This document shows, in pieces, positions 7,295-15,130 of a stretch of DNA of 15,346 bases. The stretch spans positions 1-15,346 of the forward strand of contig JABFWM010000526.1 in NCBI GenBank assembly GCA_013362195.1. Reading direction: 5' to 3'. The notes under the pieces are model-generated. The model worked only from the letters and a program-made list of their open reading frames with translations. It did no database searches and had not been told where the DNA came from. Numbering within the stretch: position 1 is the stretch's first letter; every line of letters starts with the position of its first letter. The DNA is from Acidobacteriota bacterium (GTDB lineage Bacteria > Acidobacteriota > Vicinamibacteria > Vicinamibacterales > 2-12-FULL-66-21). A program made the position numbers and the translations under genes.

Positions 7295-7690
7295 TTACCA
7301 CATCCCGAGTTGGAGCCTGGCCACGTCGGACATGCGGTCCTTCGACCAGGCGGGTTCCCAGACCACGTCGACTGTCGCGTCGCTGACGCCGGGCACGCGC
7401 CGCGCGGCGTCGGCCACCTGCGCGGGGAGCACCTGCGCGGCCGGACAGGCCGGCGCCGTCAGCGTCATCTTGATCGCCGCCACGCCGTCCGCCGTGACGA
7501 ACACGTCGTAGATGAGCCCCAGCTCCCAGATGTCGACCGGAATTTCCGGATCGTACACCGTCTTCAGCTCGCGCTGAATCGCGTCGCGGAGCGCCGCCGT
7601 TCTCTGCGGATCCGCGACGAGGCCGTCCGTCACGTGCGTCGCATCCGGCGCTGGCGGCTGGTCCCGCGGGATCATCGGGATGGGTTTCAT
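7295..7690 (-). CDS. sufT: SufT-like MIP18/DUF59 Fe-S assembly protein
   Basis: The 131-residue protein carries a MIP18/DUF59 domain from about residue 33. It shows the signature VYDPEIPVDIWELGLIYDV, the strand-loop MTLTAPACPAAQ whose single cysteine is the conserved one of the family, and the C-terminal segment VWEPAWSKDRMSD followed by ARLQLGMW, which is typical of SUF-linked members. SufT proteins act as auxiliary factors in Fe-S maturation; the biochemical step is not settled. The ATG at 7690 gives a 30-residue Pro/Asp-rich leader; an in-frame ATG lies five codons later. The gene is separated from sufU by 142 bp filled with palindromic repeats and touches rrf2 without a gap. The domain assignment is firm, the symbol is by context. 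Confidence 0.9.
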   Translation of the reverse strand: MKPIPMIPRDQPPAPDATHVTDGLVADPQRTAALRDAIQRELKTVYDPEIPVDIWELGLIYDVFVTADGVAAIKMTLTAPACPAAQVLPAQVADAARRVPGVSDATVDVVWEPAWSKDRMSDVARLQLGMW

Positions 7691-7704
7691 CTCGGTTCGT
7701 GTGC

Positions 7705-7724
7705 GGCGGGGCCGAAGACCCGCC
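7705..7724 (-). repeat. Palindromic repeat, copy 1 (diverged), sufU/sufT gap
   Basis: GGCGGG at 7705-7710 pairs with CCCGCC at 7719-7724. Read on the minus strand the core is GGCGGGTCTTCGGCCCCGCC, matching the consensus of the other four copies at the central GGGTCTTC but with a changed stem. Confidence 0.55.
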
Positions 7725-7755
7725 CCGCGGCTGTCTTCATCCGTCGCCTCTCCAT

Positions 7756-7785
7756 GTAGGCCGGATCCTCACACCCGGCGCCACC
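7756..7785 (+). repeat. Palindromic repeat, copy 2, sufU/sufT gap
   Basis: GTAGGCCGG at 7756-7764 opens the element, and the stem GCCGG (7760-7764) pairs with CCGGC (7775-7779); GCCACC follows. It shares both stem and flanks with copy 3, which lies 48 bp downstream in the same orientation. The loop has diverged. Confidence 0.65.
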
Positions 7786-7803
7786 TGTTCATCGTGTCTG
7801 CGT

Positions 7804-7832
7804 GTGGGCCGGGTCTTCAGCCCCGGCGCCAC
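7804..7832 (+). repeat. Palindromic repeat, copy 3, sufU/sufT gap
   Basis: GCCGGG at 7808-7813 pairs with CCCGGC at 7822-7827 around the loop TCTTCAGC. GTGG precedes and GCCAC follows, as in copy 2. It ends immediately before the sufU stop codon on the other strand. Confidence 0.7.
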
Positions 7833-8276
7833 TTACTCCGTCGACGTGCGCTGTTCGTGCGCCAGCGCGGCTTTCAACGTGTGCCACGCCAGGCTCGCGC
7901 ATTTGATCCGGACCGGGAACTCGCGGACGCCCGCGAGCGACGTCAGTTTCCCGAGATCCTCGACCGCCGCCTCGGGCGGCATCGTCACCATGCGGTGAAA
8001 GCGATCGAACAGCGCTTCGGCCTCGGCCACCGATCGGCCCTTGACCGCGTCGGTCATCATCGAGGCGGACGCCTTCGAGATCGCGCAGCCCGAGCCTTCG
8101 AACCCGACGTTCGTGATGACGTCGCCGTCGACCTTCAGGTACACCGTCAGGCGATCGCCGCACAGCGGATTGTAGCCCTCGGCCCGATGGCTCGCGTCGG
8201 CGATCGCGTGGAAGTTCCTCGGACGGCGATTGTGGTCGAGGATGACCTCCTGGTACAGATCGCTCAGCTCGCTCAC
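7833..8276 (-). CDS. sufU: SufU Fe-S scaffold/sulfur-transfer protein
   Basis: The 147-residue protein is a clear IscU/SufU-fold member. C39 lies in YNPLCGD with D41, C64 in EGSGCAIS and C126 in RIKCASLAWHTL. The insertion between C64 and C126 (about residues 78-118) and the RIKCA motif are hallmarks of the SufU branch rather than IscU. SufU acts as a zinc-dependent sulfurtransferase that accepts persulfide from SufS and passes it to SufBCD. The start is a GTG (8276-8274) overlapping the sufS TGA as GTGA, with GAGGTG about 8 nt upstream, indicating translational coupling of the enzyme pair. The stop is followed by the palindromic repeat cluster. Confidence 0.95.
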   Translation of the reverse strand: MSELSDLYQEVILDHNRRPRNFHAIADASHRAEGYNPLCGDRLTVYLKVDGDVITNVGFEGSGCAISKASASMMTDAVKGRSVAEAEALFDRFHRMVTMPPEAAVEDLGKLTSLAGVREFPVRIKCASLAWHTLKAALAHEQRTSTE

Positions 8277-9541
8277 GCGCCGAACACCTCGCGCACGCGC
8301 TCCAGCGCGCGGCCGAGCGCGTCCAGCTCCTCGCGCGTGTTGTACATCGCGAGCGAAGCGCGCGCGGTGGCGGGCACGCCGAAGCGCTCCATCACCGGCT
8401 GCGCGCAGTGGTGGCCCGTCCGGATCGCGACACCCTCCAGATCGACGACCGTCCCGATATCGTGCGGATGCACGCCGTCCATCACGAACGAGAGAATGCT
8501 CGACTTCCAGCGCGCCGTGCCGATGATCCGGACGCCGGGCATCGTCGACAACAGCTCGGTCCCGTACTCGAGGAGCTGCCGCTCGTGCTCCTGAACCGCG
8601 GCGCGGCCAACGCCCTCGAGATAATCGAGCGCGGCGTGCAGGCCGACGGCGCCCGCGATGTTCGGCGTGCCCGCCTCGAACTTGTACGGCAGCACGTTCC
8701 AGGTGCTTTTCTCGAACGTCACCGCGCTGATCATGTCGCCGCCGCCCAGGAACGGCGGCATCGCCTCGAGATGCTCGGTGCGACCGTAGAGCACGCCGAC
8801 GCCGGTGGGCCCGTACAGCTTGTGGCCGGTCGCCGCGTAGAAATCGCAGTCGAGCGCCTGCACGTCGACGGGCAGGTGATACGCCGCCTGCGATCCGTCC
8901 AGCAGCACCGGCACGCCCTGGGCGTGCGCGATCCGCACGAGATCGGCGACCGGATTGACCGTGCCGAGCGCGTTCGACATGTGCGCGACGGCAAGGATGC
9001 GCGTCCGCGGCGTGAGCAGCCGCTCGAGCTCGTCGACCATCAGCTCGCCGCGGTCGTCGATCGGGGCCACGCGAAGCGAGGCGCCGGTGGCCTCACAGGC
9101 GAGCTGCCAGGGCACGATGTTCGAGTGGTGCTCCATCGCGGTGATGAGCACCTCGTCGCCCGGCTTGAGGCGCGGCCGCGCGAACGAGTGCGCGACGAGG
9201 TTGATGCTCTCGGTCGCGTTGCGGGTGAACACGATCTCGTGCGCATGGGCGGCGTTGAAAAAGCGCGCCACGCGCTCGCGCGCCTCGTCGAACGCCCTGG
9301 TCGCCCGCTCGCTCAACTCGTGCACCCCGCGGTGCACGTTGGCGTTGATGCTCGTGTAATAGCCCGCGAGTGCGTCGAGCACGGCCCGCGGCTTCTGCGT
9401 GGTCGCGGCGTTATCGAGGTAGACGAGCGGCTTGCCGCGAACCGTTCGCGTGAGGATCGGAAAGTCGGCGCGGATCCGCTCGACGTCGAACCTGGCGGCC
9501 GGCGCCGCCACGCGTTCAGATCCGGCCACCCCCGGCGTCAC
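8273..9541 (-). CDS. sufS: SufS cysteine desulfurase (group II)
   Basis: With the GTG at 9541 the product is 422 residues. It begins the domain at FDVERIRADFPIL, then YLDNAATTQKP (41-51), NVHRGVHELSERAT (68-81), MEHHSNIVPW (136-145), LLDGSQAAYH (213-222), PLP-binding K241 in ATGHKLYGPTGVG, the FEAGTPNIAG block and catalytic C379 in RTGHHCAQPVM. The short cysteine loop defines group II desulfurases, which work with SufU or SufE. I chose the GTG because it overlaps the sufD TGA as GTGA, matching the coupling used at sufS/sufU; in-frame GTG codons also occur at 9529 and 9511 and would trim only the non-conserved leader. A much longer open frame reaching 10285 is the out-of-frame shadow of sufD and is not part of the protein. 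Confidence 0.94.
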   Translation of the reverse strand: MTPGVAGSERVAAPAARFDVERIRADFPILTRTVRGKPLVYLDNAATTQKPRAVLDALAGYYTSINANVHRGVHELSERATRAFDEARERVARFFNAAHAHEIVFTRNATESINLVAHSFARPRLKPGDEVLITAMEHHSNIVPWQLACEATGASLRVAPIDDRGELMVDELERLLTPRTRILAVAHMSNALGTVNPVADLVRIAHAQGVPVLLDGSQAAYHLPVDVQALDCDFYAATGHKLYGPTGVGVLYGRTEHLEAMPPFLGGGDMISAVTFEKSTWNVLPYKFEAGTPNIAGAVGLHAALDYLEGVGRAAVQEHERQLLEYGTELLSTMPGVRIIGTARWKSSILSFVMDGVHPHDIGTVVDLEGVAIRTGHHCAQPVMERFGVPATARASLAMYNTREELDALGRALERVREVFGA

Positions 9542-10880
9542 GTGCGTGCCCCGTCCACTTCCGCCAGGTCGCGCGCGAGCTGCTCGAAGAGCTCGGCTTC
9601 GAGCGCCTGGCGGAGCGGCTCGATCTTCACGCGGTCGAGGATCTCGGCCGCGAAGGCGTGAATCATCATGTCGCGGGCGTCCGCGTAGGTCAGGCCCCGC
9701 GCACGCAGGTAGAAGATCGCATCGTCGTCGAGCTGACCGATTGCCGCTCCATGCGTGCACTTCACGTCGTCGGCAAAGATCTCGAGCTGCGGCTTGGTGT
9801 TGATGGTCGCGCCGTCGGTCAGGAGCAGGGCGCGGTTCGTCTGCTTCGCGTCGGTCTTCTGCGCGTCCTGGCGGACGATGATCTTGCCGTTGAACACCGC
9901 GCGGGCGGTGCCGCCGAGAATCCCCTTGTAGACCTCGTGGCTCGGACAGTGCGGCTTGGCGTGATCGATGGCCGTATGGTTGTCGATGAGCCGTTCGCGG
10001 TCGGCGAGATAGAGGCCGTTGAGCGTGCACTCGCCGCCCTCGCCGTCGAGAATGGCCAGCGCGTCGTTGCGGACGAGTTTGCCGCCGAGCGCGAACGAGT
10101 GCGACGAGAAGGTCGCGCTGCGCGCCGTGTGCGCGTGCAGGCTCGCGACGTGGAACGCGTCGAGCGACTCCTGCTGCACCTTGTAGTGGTCGACGATCGC
10201 GTTCTCGGCGACGAACACCTCGGACACGCCGTTGGTGAAATAGGTCTGCCCTTCCGCGCCGATGTAGCTCTCGACGATGCGGCACTGGCTGCCCGCGCTG
10301 GCGACGACGAGGGTGCGCGGGTGCGCCATGACGCGGGCCGCCTCGGCGCCGGTCACGAACACGACGTGAATCGGCGTGTCGAGGATCACGTTGTCGGGCA
10401 GGTAGACGTACGCGCCGTCCTGGACGAACGCGGTGTTCAGCGCCGCGAAGCTGCGATGCGTGAAATCGGCGAGCTGCCCGAAGTAGCGCTGCACCACGTC
10501 CGCGTGGTCGGTCATCGCCTGTGCGAGCGAGCCGACGCGGACGCCCTGCGGCAACCCCCTGGTCCGGGACAGAGTCGAGTCGTAGCGGCCGTTGACGACG
10601 ACCAGCCGCACCGGGGCGTCGCTGTACGCGAAGCCCGCGAGCTGATCGGCCACGCCCGACACCGGCTCGGCGAGCGTGAACTCACTCGCGCCAATCGGGG
10701 CGACGTTCGTGAAGCGCCATTCTTCCTCGCGCACCGTCGGCAGGCCGAGCGCGGCGAACCGCGCCGCGCCGCGCGCGCGCAGGTCCTCGAGCCACCGCGG
10801 CCCGCCGTGCGGGCGCTGGTCGAAGGCGGAGGCGAACGGCACGGACTTGGGCTTTTCTGCGAGCTGGGGAGTCATCGAAT

Positions 10881-10899
<19 letters not shown>
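9538..10899 (-). CDS. sufD: SufD, Fe-S scaffold complex subunit
   Basis: The 453-residue protein has the SufB/SufD beta-helix architecture. Near the N-terminus is VREEEWRFTNVAPIG (56-70), and the C-terminal core is PQLEIFADDVKCTHGAAIGQ (370-389), with H383 at the position of the histidine important at the SufB-SufD interface. IFYLRARGLTYADARDMMIHAF follows. SufD pairs with SufB on top of a SufC dimer. The ATG at 10899 overlaps the sufC 3' end by 19 bp and has AAGGG six nt upstream; an alternative ATG at 10875 would place the gene 5 bp after the sufC stop and remove eight unconserved residues, and I cannot decide firmly between them. The stop overlaps the sufS GTG. Confidence 0.93.
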
Positions 10900-11624
<725 letters not shown>

Positions 11625-11637
11625 CTCGTCCTTCGTC

Positions 11638-11664
11638 ACACGCCGGGCCTGAAGACCCGGCCTC
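11638..11664 (-). repeat. Palindromic repeat, copy 4, sufB/sufC gap
   Basis: GCCGGG at 11642-11647 pairs with CCCGGC at 11656-11661 around CCTGAAGA. Together with copy 5 it forms a 40-bp tandem unit: CACGCCGGG and TGAA recur exactly 40 bp downstream. Orientation is opposite to copies 2 and 3. Confidence 0.7.
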
Positions 11665-11677
11665 CACGTCCTTCATC

Positions 11678-11704
11678 ACACGCCGGGTCTGAAAACCCGG
11701 CCTA
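11678..11704 (-). repeat. Palindromic repeat, copy 5, sufB/sufC gap
   Basis: GCCGGG at 11682-11687 pairs with CCCGGC at 11696-11701 around TCTGAAAA. On the minus strand it opens GTAGGCCGGG, the same opening as copy 2 on the plus strand, showing that the copies belong to one family present in both orientations. Confidence 0.7.
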
Positions 11705-11727
11705 CGGCGTCTGTCGAGGCGCCGACC

Positions 11728-13173
11728 TTACCCGACCGACCCTTCGAGCGACACGCTGAGCAGCTTCTGCGCTTCGACCGCGAACTCCATCGGCAGCTCG
11801 CGGAACACTTCCTTGCAGAAGCCGCTGACGATCATGTTCACCGCGTCCTCGGTCGGCAGGCCCCGTTGACGGCAGTAGAAGATCTGGTCCTCGCCGATCT
11901 TCGACGTCGACGCCTCGTGCTCGACGCGGGCGGAGGTGTTGCGGATCTCGAGATACGGGAAGGTGTGCGCGCCGCACTTGTCGCCGATGAGCAGCGAATC
12001 GCATTGCGAGTAGTTGCGCGCGTGGACCGCGTTCTTTCCGACCCGCACGAGGCCGCGATACGTGTTCTGGCCGTGTCCCGCGGAAATGCCCTTCGACACG
12101 ATCGTGCTGCGGGTGTTCTTCCCGAGATGGATCATCTTGGTGCCGGTGTCCGCCTGCTGCCAGTTGTTCGTCGTCGCGACGGAATAGAACTCGCCGATCG
12201 ACCCGTCGCCCTGGAGGATGCAGCCGGGGTACTTCCAGGTGATCGCCGATCCGGTCTCGACCTGGGTCCACGTGATCTTCGACCGGCGCCCCGCGCAGAG
12301 GCCGCGCTTGGTCACGAAGTTGTAGATCCCGCCCTTGCCGTCCTTGTCGCCCGGATACCAGTTCTGAATCGTCGAGTACTTGATCGTCGCATCATCGAGC
12401 GCGACGAGCTCGACCACCGCCGCGTGCAGCTGGTTTTCGTCGCGCATCGGCGCCGTGCAGCCTTCGAGGTAGCTCACGTACGACCCTTCGTCGGCGACGA
12501 TGAGCGTCCGCTCGAACTGTCCGGTGTCCTTCGCGTTGATCCGGAAGTAGGTCGACAGCTCCATCGGGCAGCGCACGCCCTTCGGGACGTAGACGAACGA
12601 GCCGTCGCTGAACACCGCGGAATTGAGCGCCGCGAAAAAGTTGTCGGTGTGCGGCACGACCGAGCCGAGGTACTTGCGGACCAGATCCGGATGGTGCTGC
12701 ACCGCCTCGGAGAAGGACATGAAGATGATGCCCATCTTCGCGAGCTTCTCGCGAAACGTCGTCGCGACCGACACGCTGTCGAACACCGCGTCGACGGCAA
12801 CGCCGGCGAGCAGCTTCTGCTCCTCGAGCGGAATCCCGAGCTTGTCGAACGTCCGCTTCACCTCCGGATCCACGTCATCGAGGCTGTTGAGCGCCGGCCG
12901 CTTCTTCGGCGCCGAGTAGTAGACGATGTCCTGGTAGTTGATCGGGTCGTACTTGACGTTCTGCCAGGTCGGCTCCTTCATCGTGAGCCACAGGCGATAG
13001 GCCTTGAGGCGCCACTGGAGCAGCCAGTCGGGCTCGTTTTTCTTCGCCGAGATGAGGCGGACGATGTCCTCGTTGAGGCCTTTCGGGATCGTCTCGCTCT
13101 CGACGTCGGTGACGAACCCGTACTTGTACTCGCGCGTGGCGAGCTGTTCGATCGTTTCGGTGGATGTACTCAT
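11728..13173 (-). CDS. sufB: SufB, Fe-S scaffold complex subunit
   Basis: The 481-residue protein is close to the usual SufB length. Recognisable blocks are REYKYGFVTDVESETIPKGL (14-33), KNEPDWLLQWRLKAYRLW (45-62), FVYVPKGVRCPMELSTYFRI (193-212), SYLEGCTAPM with C239, NFVTKRGLCAGRRSKITWTQ (285-304), SLLIGDKCGAHTFPYLE with C400, and EHEASTSKIGEDQIFYCRQRG (about 418-438). C239 and C400 occupy the positions of the sulfur-accepting and cluster-ligating cysteines known from E. coli SufB. Within SufBC2D it is the site of de novo cluster assembly. The ATG at 13173 follows the A-type carrier gene by 66 bp and lacks a clear Shine-Dalgarno. A GCTC-GAC-GAGC hairpin lies in that gap. Confidence 0.97.
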   Translation of the reverse strand: MSTSTETIEQLATREYKYGFVTDVESETIPKGLNEDIVRLISAKKNEPDWLLQWRLKAYRLWLTMKEPTWQNVKYDPINYQDIVYYSAPKKRPALNSLDDVDPEVKRTFDKLGIPLEEQKLLAGVAVDAVFDSVSVATTFREKLAKMGIIFMSFSEAVQHHPDLVRKYLGSVVPHTDNFFAALNSAVFSDGSFVYVPKGVRCPMELSTYFRINAKDTGQFERTLIVADEGSYVSYLEGCTAPMRDENQLHAAVVELVALDDATIKYSTIQNWYPGDKDGKGGIYNFVTKRGLCAGRRSKITWTQVETGSAITWKYPGCILQGDGSIGEFYSVATTNNWQQADTGTKMIHLGKNTRSTIVSKGISAGHGQNTYRGLVRVGKNAVHARNYSQCDSLLIGDKCGAHTFPYLEIRNTSARVEHEASTSKIGEDQIFYCRQRGLPTEDAVNMIVSGFCKEVFRELPMEFAVEAQKLLSVSLEGSVG

Positions 13174-13239
13174 ATTCAGAGTGCCGCACGGTGTGCCCGG
13201 ACGCCGCGGCTCGACGAGCGCCGCACGGCGCGAGCGGAG

Positions 13240-13566
13240 TCACACACTAAAAGACGTCCCGCACCCGCAACTGCTCTTCGCGTTGGGGTTGTTGAAGATG
13301 AAGCCCTTGCTCACGAGGCTCGTGTCGTAGTCGAGCGTCGTGCCTTTGAGGAATTCGTAGCTCCGGCGTTCGACGAAGACCTTCGCGCCTTCGGGACCGT
13401 CGAACACGTAATCGGTGTCGCGCGGCGCCGCCTCCCACGCGAACGTGTAGCTCAGGCCGGAACAGCCGCCCGCCTTGATGCCGATACGAAGGCCGCCGTC
13501 CGGCACCCCGTTGCGGACCGTCATTTTTTTGATGAGCCTTGCGGCACTCTCGCTGATCTGGAACAT
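13240..13566 (-). CDS. A-type Fe-S carrier (IscA/SufA/ErpA family), first gene of the SUF operon
   Basis: The 108-residue protein carries the HesB/IscA domain over its whole length. The three metal-binding cysteines are C35 in AGGCSGLSY and C100 and C102 in the C-terminal SSCGCGTSF motif. These proteins pass assembled clusters from the scaffold to apo-targets. The ATG at 13566 has GAAGG four to five nt upstream and gives the standard N-terminus (MFQISESAARLIKKM). Being first in the operon, it lies directly behind the promoter and operator described at 13587-13637. Whether it is the SufA, IscA or ErpA orthologue cannot be decided from the motif, so no symbol is given; context suggests SufA-type use. 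Confidence 0.94.
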   Translation of the reverse strand: MFQISESAARLIKKMTVRNGVPDGGLRIGIKAGGCSGLSYTFAWEAAPRDTDYVFDGPEGAKVFVERRSYEFLKGTTLDYDTSLVSKGFIFNNPNAKSSCGCGTSFSV

Positions 13567-13586
13567 GGCACCTTCGCGCAGCCAGC

Positions 13587-13611
13587 AATTACGACCAGAA
13601 GAGTCCTATTT
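13587..13611. promoter_or_regulatory. Candidate Rrf2/IscR-type operator overlapping the SUF promoter
   Basis: On the plus strand AATTACGAC (13587-13595) and GTCCTATTT (13603-13611) flank seven bases; the arms are inverted repeats matching at 7 of 9 positions. The geometry GAC-N7-GTC within 25 bp equals that of the E. coli IscR type-1 consensus, although outer bases differ. The dyad overlaps the -10 box and the expected transcription start, so a bound regulator should repress. The natural ligand is the Rrf2 protein encoded at 6836-7294; binding is inferred. Confidence 0.65.
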
Positions 13612-13637
13612 TACTGCCGGTTTCGGGCGGGGCGCAA
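13608..13637 (-). promoter_or_regulatory. Sigma-70-type promoter of the SUF operon
   Basis: On the minus strand TTGCGC (13637-13632) and TAAAAT (13613-13608) are separated by 18 bp. The start of transcription would fall near 13601, giving a leader of about 35 nt to the ATG at 13566. The -10 is a 5 of 6 match; the -35 matches only the TTG half. The AT-rich island is conspicuous in otherwise GC-rich DNA. Confidence 0.65.
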
Positions 13638-13682
13638 GTTCGGCGGGCTCGGCCGCCGCCGTTGCGAGAAGCCGTTATTTTC

Positions 13683-13711
13683 TTGAGGTTAGCGGTCCTT
13701 TCGCCTAAACT
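13683..13711 (+). promoter_or_regulatory. Promoter of rmuC, near-leaderless
   Basis: TTGAGG at 13683-13688 and TAAACT at 13706-13711 are spaced by 17 bp. The expected start of transcription, about 13718, lies two to three nt before the GTG at 13721, and no Shine-Dalgarno is visible, so the message would be leaderless or nearly so. Confidence 0.55.
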
Positions 13712-13720
13712 TCGGTCGAC

Positions 13721-14980
13721 GTGCTCCTCGCATTGATCGTTGTCGCGACGCTGGCGGCCGCTGCCGGGGCCTGGGCCTTGCTGGCCGAACGCCGCGCGAC
13801 CCGCCTCGAGGCCCTGCTCGACGCCGAACGGCGCGCCGCCGCCGACAAGCTCTCCTCCGTTGAACACGCGCGCGACGCGCTCAAAGATACCTTCGCGGCG
13901 CTGTCTGCCGATGCGCTTGCCACGAACAACCAGCGGTTTCTCGAACTCGCGAGACAAAAGCTGGGCGAGCTGCACACCGCGGCGGCCGTGGACCTGGACG
14001 TCCGCCACAAAGCCATCACCGACCTCGTTCAGCCGCTGAAGGAATCGCTCGGACGCGTGGATTCCAGGCTGCAGGACGTGGATCGCGAACGCGCGACCTC
14101 TCACGCACGCCTCGCCGAGCAGCTCCGCTCGTTGAGCGCCGCCCAGGCGGCGCTGCAGCTCGAAACGGGACGGCTGGCGCGCGCGCTTCGATCGCCAAAC
14201 GTCCGCGGCCAGTGGGGCGAGCTGCAGCTGCGCCGCGTGCTCGAAGCGGCGGGGATGCTCGAAGGCAACCACTTCGAGCTGAAGGAATCGGTCACGGCGG
14301 ACGAAGGCCGGCTGACGCCCGACGTGCTCGTGAAGCTCCCGGGCGGCAAGCACGTGGTCGTCGACGCGAAGGTTCCGCTCAGCGCCTTCCTCGACGCCGG
14401 CGAATGCGACGACGACGCGGCGCGCGAGACGAAGCTGCGCGACCACGCGCGTCAGCTGAAGGACCACATCGTGCGGCTGTCGGGCAAGACCTACTGGGCG
14501 CACTTCCAGCCGGCGCCCGACATCGTCGTCATGTTCGTGCCGGGAGAGGCGCTGCTCAGCACCGCGCTGCAGCAGGACACCGGCCTGCTCGAATTCAGCA
14601 TGAAGCGCGGCGTCATGCTCGCGAGCCCGCTGACGCTGATCGCGCTGCTGCGTGCGATCACCTACGGATGGCAGCAGGAGAAGATCGCGCAGAACGCGAT
14701 GGAGATCAGCGAGCTCGGGCGGCAGCTCTACGAACGGATCGCCAAGCTCGCGGAGCACTTCGAAAACGTCGGCCGGAGCCTCGCGAAGTCCGTGACCGCG
14801 TACAACGGCGCGGTGGGAACGCTCGAGAGCCGCGTGCTCGTCACGGCGCGGCGCTTGAAGGACAGCGGCATCGCGCCGACCGAGGAGCTGCCCGACGTCG
14901 AAACCATCGACCTCGCCCCGCGTCCGCTCGGCGCCCCCGAGTTGACGGGCCTCTTCGACGAAGTCGTTGAGAAGGCTTAG
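13721..14980 (+). CDS. rmuC: RmuC family DNA recombination protein
   Basis: The 419-residue product starts with a hydrophobic segment (about residues 2-22, LLALIVVATLAAAAGAWALL), followed by a long coiled coil (about 24-155). The conserved RmuC core follows: SPNVRGQWGELQLRRVLEAAG (158-178), TPDVLVKLPGGKHVVVDAKVP, FVPGEALLSTALQQD, and ITYGWQQEKIAQNA near the end. P200-D201 and D215-x-K217 form a PD-(D/E)xK-type nuclease motif, with E167 upstream. RmuC limits inversions at short inverted repeats in E. coli; its biochemistry is unproven. The start is the GTG at 13721, chosen because it includes the whole membrane anchor and sits right after a promoter. It is divergent from the SUF operon (154-bp gap) and convergent with the SIMPL gene. 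Confidence 0.93.
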   Translation: MLLALIVVATLAAAAGAWALLAERRATRLEALLDAERRAAADKLSSVEHARDALKDTFAALSADALATNNQRFLELARQKLGELHTAAAVDLDVRHKAITDLVQPLKESLGRVDSRLQDVDRERATSHARLAEQLRSLSAAQAALQLETGRLARALRSPNVRGQWGELQLRRVLEAAGMLEGNHFELKESVTADEGRLTPDVLVKLPGGKHVVVDAKVPLSAFLDAGECDDDAARETKLRDHARQLKDHIVRLSGKTYWAHFQPAPDIVVMFVPGEALLSTALQQDTGLLEFSMKRGVMLASPLTLIALLRAITYGWQQEKIAQNAMEISELGRQLYERIAKLAEHFENVGRSLAKSVTAYNGAVGTLESRVLVTARRLKDSGIAPTEELPDVETIDLAPRPLGAPELTGLFDEVVEKA

Positions 14981-15130
14981 GGCTTAGAACGGCTTAGGGC
15001 TCACGGCTCAGGGCTTATGCCGGCTTACGGCTTTAAGGCTCACGGCGCTCAGGGCCGTCACACGTCAGGCTTTTGGAACGCGAGCCTTGAACCGTGAGCC
15101 GTGAGTCCCCTGAGCCCTGAGCCCTGAGCC
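14974..15130. repeat. Degenerate heptamer repeat array with inverted arms between convergent genes
   Basis: From 14974 to about 15054 the plus strand is made of variants of GGCTTAG, GGCTCAC and GGCTCAG in near-heptad spacing. From about 15080 to 15130 the reverse complements appear (GTGAGCC twice, then CTGAGCC repeated three times as CTGAGCCCTGAGCCCTGAGCC). The two arms can pair over long imperfect stretches, for example CTCACGGCTCAGGG near 15000 with the right-hand CCGTGAG/CCTGAGC units. Located between the stop codons of rmuC and the SIMPL gene, it could act as a bidirectional terminator or transcript-stabilising hairpin. The first units overlap the last codons of rmuC. It contains no gene that I can recognise. 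Confidence 0.7.

Noticed and set aside
7691..7832. Possible riboswitch or small CRISPR-like array in the sufU/sufT gap
   Set aside because: The repeats are palindromic, few and unequally spaced (48 bp) with no uniform spacers, and similar copies occur in another gap, so a REP-like element fits better.
9542..10285. N-terminal extension of SufS to a 670-residue fusion
   Set aside because: The extra 248 codons are the shifted frame of sufD; the homologous part begins just after the GTG at 9541.
11866..13686. 606-codon open frame on the plus strand opposite sufB and the A-type carrier gene
   Set aside because: Its sequence is Arg/Val/Asp-rich with no domain, as produced by the antisense frame of GC-rich genes; both genes beneath it are certain.
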